Positions 52,957 through 57,189 of a DNA stretch of 57,189 nt are shown here, piece after piece. How positions within the stretch are numbered: the stretch's first letter is position 1; the number at the start of each line of letters is the position of its first letter. Below the pieces are notes generated by a model. That model saw only the letters and a program-made list of their open reading frames with translations. It was not told where the DNA came from and ran no database searches. The translations under genes and the position numbers were made by a program. Origin of the DNA: Bacteroides sp. (lineage in GTDB: Bacteria; Bacteroidota; Bacteroidia; Bacteroidales; Muribaculaceae). Location: the NCBI GenBank assembly GCA_023663525.1, contig JAMPHF010000002.1, forward strand, positions 409,898-467,086, given 5' to 3'.

Positions 52957-54195
52957 TTACAACTCCACGATTTTTCCAGCAAATAGGATTGCCCCTGTGC
53001 TGTATTCTTCAATCAGGAACATGAACGGACGATTGATATGAATTTCTCCCTTAATTCCGGGTAAATATTCCATGCCCGTTATTGTAGAGACACCAGCCGC
53101 CTCTGTACCGGATTCGTCAACCGTTATGGCTGCTTTTTGCTTGATTTCAAGTATGTCAATATATTGGTTTGACATGTTGGGTAGTTTCGGCGATGCTGTG
53201 GTCATACCCATGTCTTCCATTATTTTTGTTAAATCCGGTTTGTAAGAGATGTTGAATTTGGGAATAAAGATTTTATACTCATTAACGTGCATCGAATTTT
53301 TAAGATCATTCCACTTGTCGAGATTGAGGTCTGAAATAATGTCATTGATGTCGTTGCCCTCGTCCGCCATGACGAAATACATTGAGTATGCTTCATTTCC
53401 ATAGTTAAGCTGAAGTACGGTCGTCTTGTCATCACCTCCCACAGCGCAATTACCGGTTCTGCTCATTGTCGCCACTTTTGTCTCCGTCACCCCATTATTA
53501 TAGAATGTCTGAGATTTGGTGTTTTCTTCTGGGAATTTCTTAGACCAATCTCCATGGAAATATGTTGCGTCAAGAAGCATGAACCTGATATAATCAGATG
53601 ACTCCAATTGATTAAATATATTTTGTATGACTCCTTTAGTAGCGATCTTACACCAATTGTTGATAGTTTCTTCTGTTGAAGCATTCTTGAAATCAACCTC
53701 TTTTGACTCTGCGTTATAGTCGGCTCTGATAGTGTTCAGATATGATTCCTTGACCGTAAAAGCGTTTGAATACCAGAATGAATTTGCCACGGTCAGTGCA
53801 ACCTGATTGTCGGCATTGAGCAGCGCGTCGAGGAGAGTTCGGTTTAGCTCGTTGAGTTCATCGACACTTCCTCCGTCACCGATATGGAGCATACGCATGA
53901 TTGATTCAAGTGTCTCGTCCGTAGCACCGCAAGCCAGCATTGATAAATCTCTCGCCATGCTAAGAGGGGAGATTACAATATTAGAGTTGGTCGAAGCTAT
54001 CTCCTTTTGATTCACAGCCTTGAAGAAATCGAAAGCAAATCTCGACTCGCTGTCAACGTATGCCTGCTGCGAGCGTGAGAGCTTTATTTCCGCACGCGGT
54101 GTATCCTTGACCGCCGGCTCTTCCGATGAGCAACTGCACATCGCAACTGCCGACACCACGGCAAATGCAATGACTAAATTTGAGAGTATTTTCAT
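52957..54195 (-). CDS. Lipoprotein serpin 1
   Basis: A 412-residue serpin (serine/cysteine protease suicide inhibitor) with a lipoprotein signal: lipobox MCSC near residue 22, then SSEE, an acidic start like Bacteroidetes surface-export signals. Serpin landmarks are NIVISPLSMARDLSMLACGA (about residues 73-92), VANSFWYSNAFTVKESYLN (about 142-160) and ATYFHGDWSKKF (about 210-221). The reactive loop hinge is GTEAAGVST, and the C-terminal INRPFMFLIEEYSTGAILFA. If hinge Gly is P15, P1 would be Tyr in MEY-LP. It is closely related to serpin 2 (174 nt upstream), except in the reactive loop. Confidence 0.93.
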   Translation of the reverse strand: MKILSNLVIAFAVVSAVAMCSCSSEEPAVKDTPRAEIKLSRSQQAYVDSESRFAFDFFKAVNQKEIASTNSNIVISPLSMARDLSMLACGATDETLESIMRMLHIGDGGSVDELNELNRTLLDALLNADNQVALTVANSFWYSNAFTVKESYLNTIRADYNAESKEVDFKNASTEETINNWCKIATKGVIQNIFNQLESSDYIRFMLLDATYFHGDWSKKFPEENTKSQTFYNNGVTETKVATMSRTGNCAVGGDDKTTVLQLNYGNEAYSMYFVMADEGNDINDIISDLNLDKWNDLKNSMHVNEYKIFIPKFNISYKPDLTKIMEDMGMTTASPKLPNMSNQYIDILEIKQKAAITVDESGTEAAGVSTITGMEYLPGIKGEIHINRPFMFLIEEYSTGAILFAGKIVEL

Positions 54196-54288
54196 GAAGA
54201 TATAAATTTTGTTGACTATCTGATGAATAAGCGTGGATGAATGTGTGTACGCTACATATATATGATACCAAATACCACTAATCTTTGC

Positions 54289-54331
54289 ATGAGGGTGTAG
54301 AAAAATTATGAAAAATTTTATACACCCTCAT
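54289..54331. terminator. Hairpin between the two serpin genes
   Basis: ATGAGGGTGTA (54289-54299) and TACACCCTCAT (54321-54331) form an 11-bp stem. A- and T-rich complementary stretches fill the loop. It lies 39 nt past the serpin 2 stop on the minus strand and could attenuate read-through into serpin 1. Confidence 0.6.
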
Positions 54332-54369
54332 AATTATATTATTATCAGTTGATTGCGATTTAAATAATC

Positions 54370-55614
54370 TTACAATTCCACGACTTTTCCTGCAAAGAGT
54401 ATAGCTCCGGTGCTGTATTCTTCAATCAGGAACAAGAACGGACGGTCAATGTGGATTTCTTTATAATCCGGTCCAAAAGACGTGATTCCATTACCTTCGA
54501 TAGTAACAACCGCAGCCTCAGTGCCGTCCTCATCAATTTTAATACTATTTTTTTGATATATATTGAGAAGTTGAATATCACAGTCTGACATATTGTAGAG
54601 TTTCGGGTCATTGCAGCTCAGTCCCATAGTCTGAAAGACGTGTTCAAGATCCGGATTGTATACGATAGAGAACTTTGGGATATATGCCTTAATTTCCTTA
54701 TTTGATATAATAAGTGATTTTTTAAGTTCATTCCACTTATCGAAGTCAATATCCGAAATAATGTCATTGATATCGTATCCCTCGTCAGCAACAATAAAAT
54801 ACATTGAAAATGCCTCGTTTCCATAGGGTATTTGAACTATGGAGACTTTATCATCCCCACCCACGTTGTAATAATGATAGTTAACCATAGTCTGCACATT
54901 CTTAATTTTGCCACTATAGTTATAGAATGGCATTGGTTTGTTTGTCGGTTTAAATTTTTCAACCCATTTCCCATTGAAGTATGTGGCATCAATAAGAGCA
55001 AATTTAATAAAACTTGTATCCATAAATCTATGGAAAATGTCATGGATAAGTCCATTTGTCGAATTTTTACACCAAGAATTGATTGTATCAACCGCAGAAG
55101 CCTCCCTAAAATTAACCTGTCCGGAGATAGCATTGTAGCATTCACTCAACAGATTCGTGTATGACTCTTTGACTGGAAACTCGATATCATACCAAAAAGA
55201 GTTAGACACAGTCAGCGTGACACGGTTGTCAGCGTTTAGTATTGAGTTTAGTAGACTACGGTTAAGCTCGTTGAGATCATCAATTGAGCCATCATTGTCA
55301 ATGTGGAGTATGTGAAGAATGGATTCCAAGGTTTCATCTGTTGCACCGCAACCCAACATCGAGAGGTCTCTTGCCATGCTTAGGGGAGAAATTGCTATAT
55401 TTCCAGATGATTCTTTTATTTCCTGTTGATTTACCGCTTTGAGAAAATCGAAAGCGAATCTCGACTCGTTGTCAACATACTCCTGCTGCGAGCGTGAGAG
55501 TTTTATCTCCGCACGCGGTGTATCCTTGACCGCCGGCTCATCCGATGTGCAACTGCACATCATGACAAACGAAACAACGGCAAAAACCATAATCAAATTT
55601 GAACGTAATTTCAT
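54370..55614 (-). CDS. Lipoprotein serpin 2
   Basis: A 414-residue serpin with signal MKLRSNLIMVFAVVSFVMMC and lipobox MCSC, followed by TSDE. It shares the serpin 1 landmarks nearly unchanged: NIAISPLSMARDLSMLGCGA, VSNSFWYDIEFPVKES, ATYFNGKWVEKF and the C-terminal IDRPFLFLIEEYSTGAILFA. The reactive loop differs: hinge GTEAAVVTI then EGNGITSFGPDYK; P1 would be Thr if hinge Gly is P15. It starts 8 nt after the C10 protease gene and is almost surely cotranscribed with it. The two serpins look like a recent tandem duplication. Confidence 0.93.
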   Translation of the reverse strand: MKLRSNLIMVFAVVSFVMMCSCTSDEPAVKDTPRAEIKLSRSQQEYVDNESRFAFDFLKAVNQQEIKESSGNIAISPLSMARDLSMLGCGATDETLESILHILHIDNDGSIDDLNELNRSLLNSILNADNRVTLTVSNSFWYDIEFPVKESYTNLLSECYNAISGQVNFREASAVDTINSWCKNSTNGLIHDIFHRFMDTSFIKFALIDATYFNGKWVEKFKPTNKPMPFYNYSGKIKNVQTMVNYHYYNVGGDDKVSIVQIPYGNEAFSMYFIVADEGYDINDIISDIDFDKWNELKKSLIISNKEIKAYIPKFSIVYNPDLEHVFQTMGLSCNDPKLYNMSDCDIQLLNIYQKNSIKIDEDGTEAAVVTIEGNGITSFGPDYKEIHIDRPFLFLIEEYSTGAILFAGKVVEL

Positions 55615-55622
55615 ATTGTTAA

Positions 55623-57062
55623 TTATTTAATGTTATATATTTTTGCCGAAACAGCATTATAGTTATACTTTCCGGCATTCCATGAGAAACAGAATGCATC
55701 TAATTCTATATCATTAACTGAAGAATCAGACCAGCCCCAATTTGCTTTATAAATAGTTTTTGAATCATAGACTCTTTCAACAATAATATCTCCAAACATG
55801 GACTCCAATTCCTTAACAGAGGTGTCTGGTCCTATATCAGGCCATTCGGCATCAGCAGGCATGATAGTCGTCGTATAATAATTGTAGAATTCGTAACTAT
55901 CGTTTTGATAATAATCGATAAGAATAGCGTGACCTGTTCTTCTATCTTCCACATGCGAAAGTGCCGTAAATACAGGATATCCCTTTTTTAATATATTATA
56001 GACATATCCTGTATTTATTGTCTTCAGTTCTATATCCAATGACGTTTGGTTTTCAAAATATGACATAACAGATTCTTTTTCAACATTTACGCCTGTTCCT
56101 TCCGATTTAATAGTTCCATCTTAGTTATAATATTTTTTTCCATAAGAAACATTTATGGATTTTCCAATATTTCCTAAGAATATTGCTGTCGATTTCATGT
56201 TAGATAAGTCATACCATCTGTCTGGGTTAGAGTTGAATGAATCCCATACAGTAGAGCTTAATCCAGAAAAAATATAGGTATTGGTCGTGCTATTATACCA
56301 GGCGTCAGTTACAGCATAAACAGGATGACCAAAATTGTAATGCGAATGATAGAAAAATTGTCCGAACGCGACAGGAACACATCCAACGGGTGAATGCGTA
56401 TCAGACATATCCTCATAAAATGGTGTATATAATCTATAAAAATAATTTTGATTCCATTTTGTTATCAAGCGTCCTCCTGCTGGCTCAAGTATTGTTGTCG
56501 TTTCTGTAACATCAGATGAGACCAAGAACGTATAATCTTGATTTTCATCAAAATCATATCTGATAGAGGCCGGATCAACCATCATTTCTCTATTATAGAG
56601 CTTCCATTCATTGCAGATGGTGTCGTTTCCTGCTTCTGTAGAGGTTTTGATATTCCATATCTCTTGAGCAGTGGTTTCAAAAATATCCTGAATAGGTTGA
56701 ATTAAAGATCCGTCATCAGGGTCGAAATGCCCCTTTTCAGACTTCATGAGGAGCATTGGTACTGATGTCTCGTTCGAGAAAACCTCCCAACCATTTTCCT
56801 CGCCATAATTCGCTATGAACATGACGGTATCACCGTTAAGCACATAGGGTTCCAGTGAGATTTCTCCTGCACGCGACTGCGAGGGATGTTTCTTGTTAAT
56901 ATAGTTGCCGATAGCGGTCATCTCCGGGGAGAGTGTGCCGGTATTTTCCGATAAATCATTTTCGGAAAGTGTAGGTGTTACATCTTCTGTGCAAGATGCA
57001 AGCGAAAGAAATCCAACAAGGATTAGAAGTAAGGATCTTTTAATCATCGTGGTAAATTTCAT
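55623..57062 (-). pseudogene. C10 (streptopain-type) cysteine protease broken by a stop codon
   Basis: One reading frame encodes a secreted C10 protease of about 478 residues, interrupted by a TAA at codon 314 (56123-56121); both halves stay in the same frame. Signal/lipobox: SLASC near residue 24; an inner Met (MIKRSLLL) is the likelier start. The Spi-like propeptide runs to about 190. The catalytic Cys228 is in SPVGCVPVAFGQFF. The His378 in GHAILIDYY and the conserved ANWGWSD lie after the stop. The family is like SpeB, interpain and Bfp proteases. A full enzyme needs readthrough; otherwise it is a recent pseudogene. Serpin 2 follows after 8 nt. Confidence 0.85.
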
Positions 57063-57189
57063 GTTTTATTTTAAGAGATGAGTGGTTACTATATATTTGA
57101 TTCGCAATTTACATATTCTTTGCATGAAGGTAGAGTAACTACTCAGGTCTTTTTCGGTGCATAATCTCAAGCCGTACAGAATGAGCCGA

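Overview
The window looks like chromosomal DNA of a gut-type member of the Bacteroidales, most likely Muribaculaceae. The clues are Bacteroidetes promoters (TTTG, 19-20 nt, TAnnTTTG) in place of sigma70 boxes, A-rich start regions without clear Shine-Dalgarno sites, families largely confined to Bacteroidetes (DUF4491, DUF4919, DUF4230, DUF3078, TodX/FadL porin, PepSY-like, C10 protease, lipoprotein serpins), and core proteins of Bacteroidetes type. The genus is inference. No rRNA, tRNA, CRISPR array or complete insertion sequence was seen.

Layout. 1-28.7 kb is mostly plus strand: nadA-leuS; a membrane protein, a DUF4919 protein, a GH3-like protein and an alkaline phosphatase; a recF-DUF721-thioesterase-rRNA methyltransferase-trmD run; a secreted pectinesterase; a YbhN-like membrane protein; aroA with a metal ABC permease; a large unrecognised single-span protein; an OmpA-like lipoprotein. 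21.6-25.3 kb holds a decayed transposase, a 326-bp MITE, and a glnK-amtB-porin nitrogen operon preceded by a promoter, a 39-codon glutamine-rich leader ORF and an intrinsic terminator. 25.4-42 kb is mostly minus strand: a DUF4230 pair, dnaX (plus), a nitroreductase-like protein (plus), a PpiD-like foldase, a GDSL hydrolase (plus), small envelope proteins, a DUF3078 protein, a FadL-like porin, and yidC downstream of pyrG.

41.7-49.2 kb is a polymorphic-toxin locus read on the minus strand: a secreted protein with a T9SS-like C-terminus, a 1956-residue RHS protein whose variable tip resembles a phospholipase A2, and a small AT-rich lipoprotein that is a candidate immunity protein. 49.3-52.1 kb (plus) carries a HAD hydrolase, ribF and a GH43-like enzyme. 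52.3-57.1 kb (minus) carries a PepSY-like protein, two lipoprotein serpins, and a C10 (streptopain-type) cysteine protease gene broken by one in-frame stop codon.

The strongest candidates for something undescribed are (i) the Gln-rich leader peptide and terminator ahead of glnK-amtB, which fits ribosome-mediated attenuation sensing charged tRNA-Gln; (ii) the RHS-PLA2 effector with its adjacent lipoprotein; and (iii) the C10 protease-serpin-serpin cluster. Several palindromic repeat families (long foldbacks, a REP-like double hairpin, a MITE) lie between genes. All functions come from sequence reading alone; no searches or folding programs were run.
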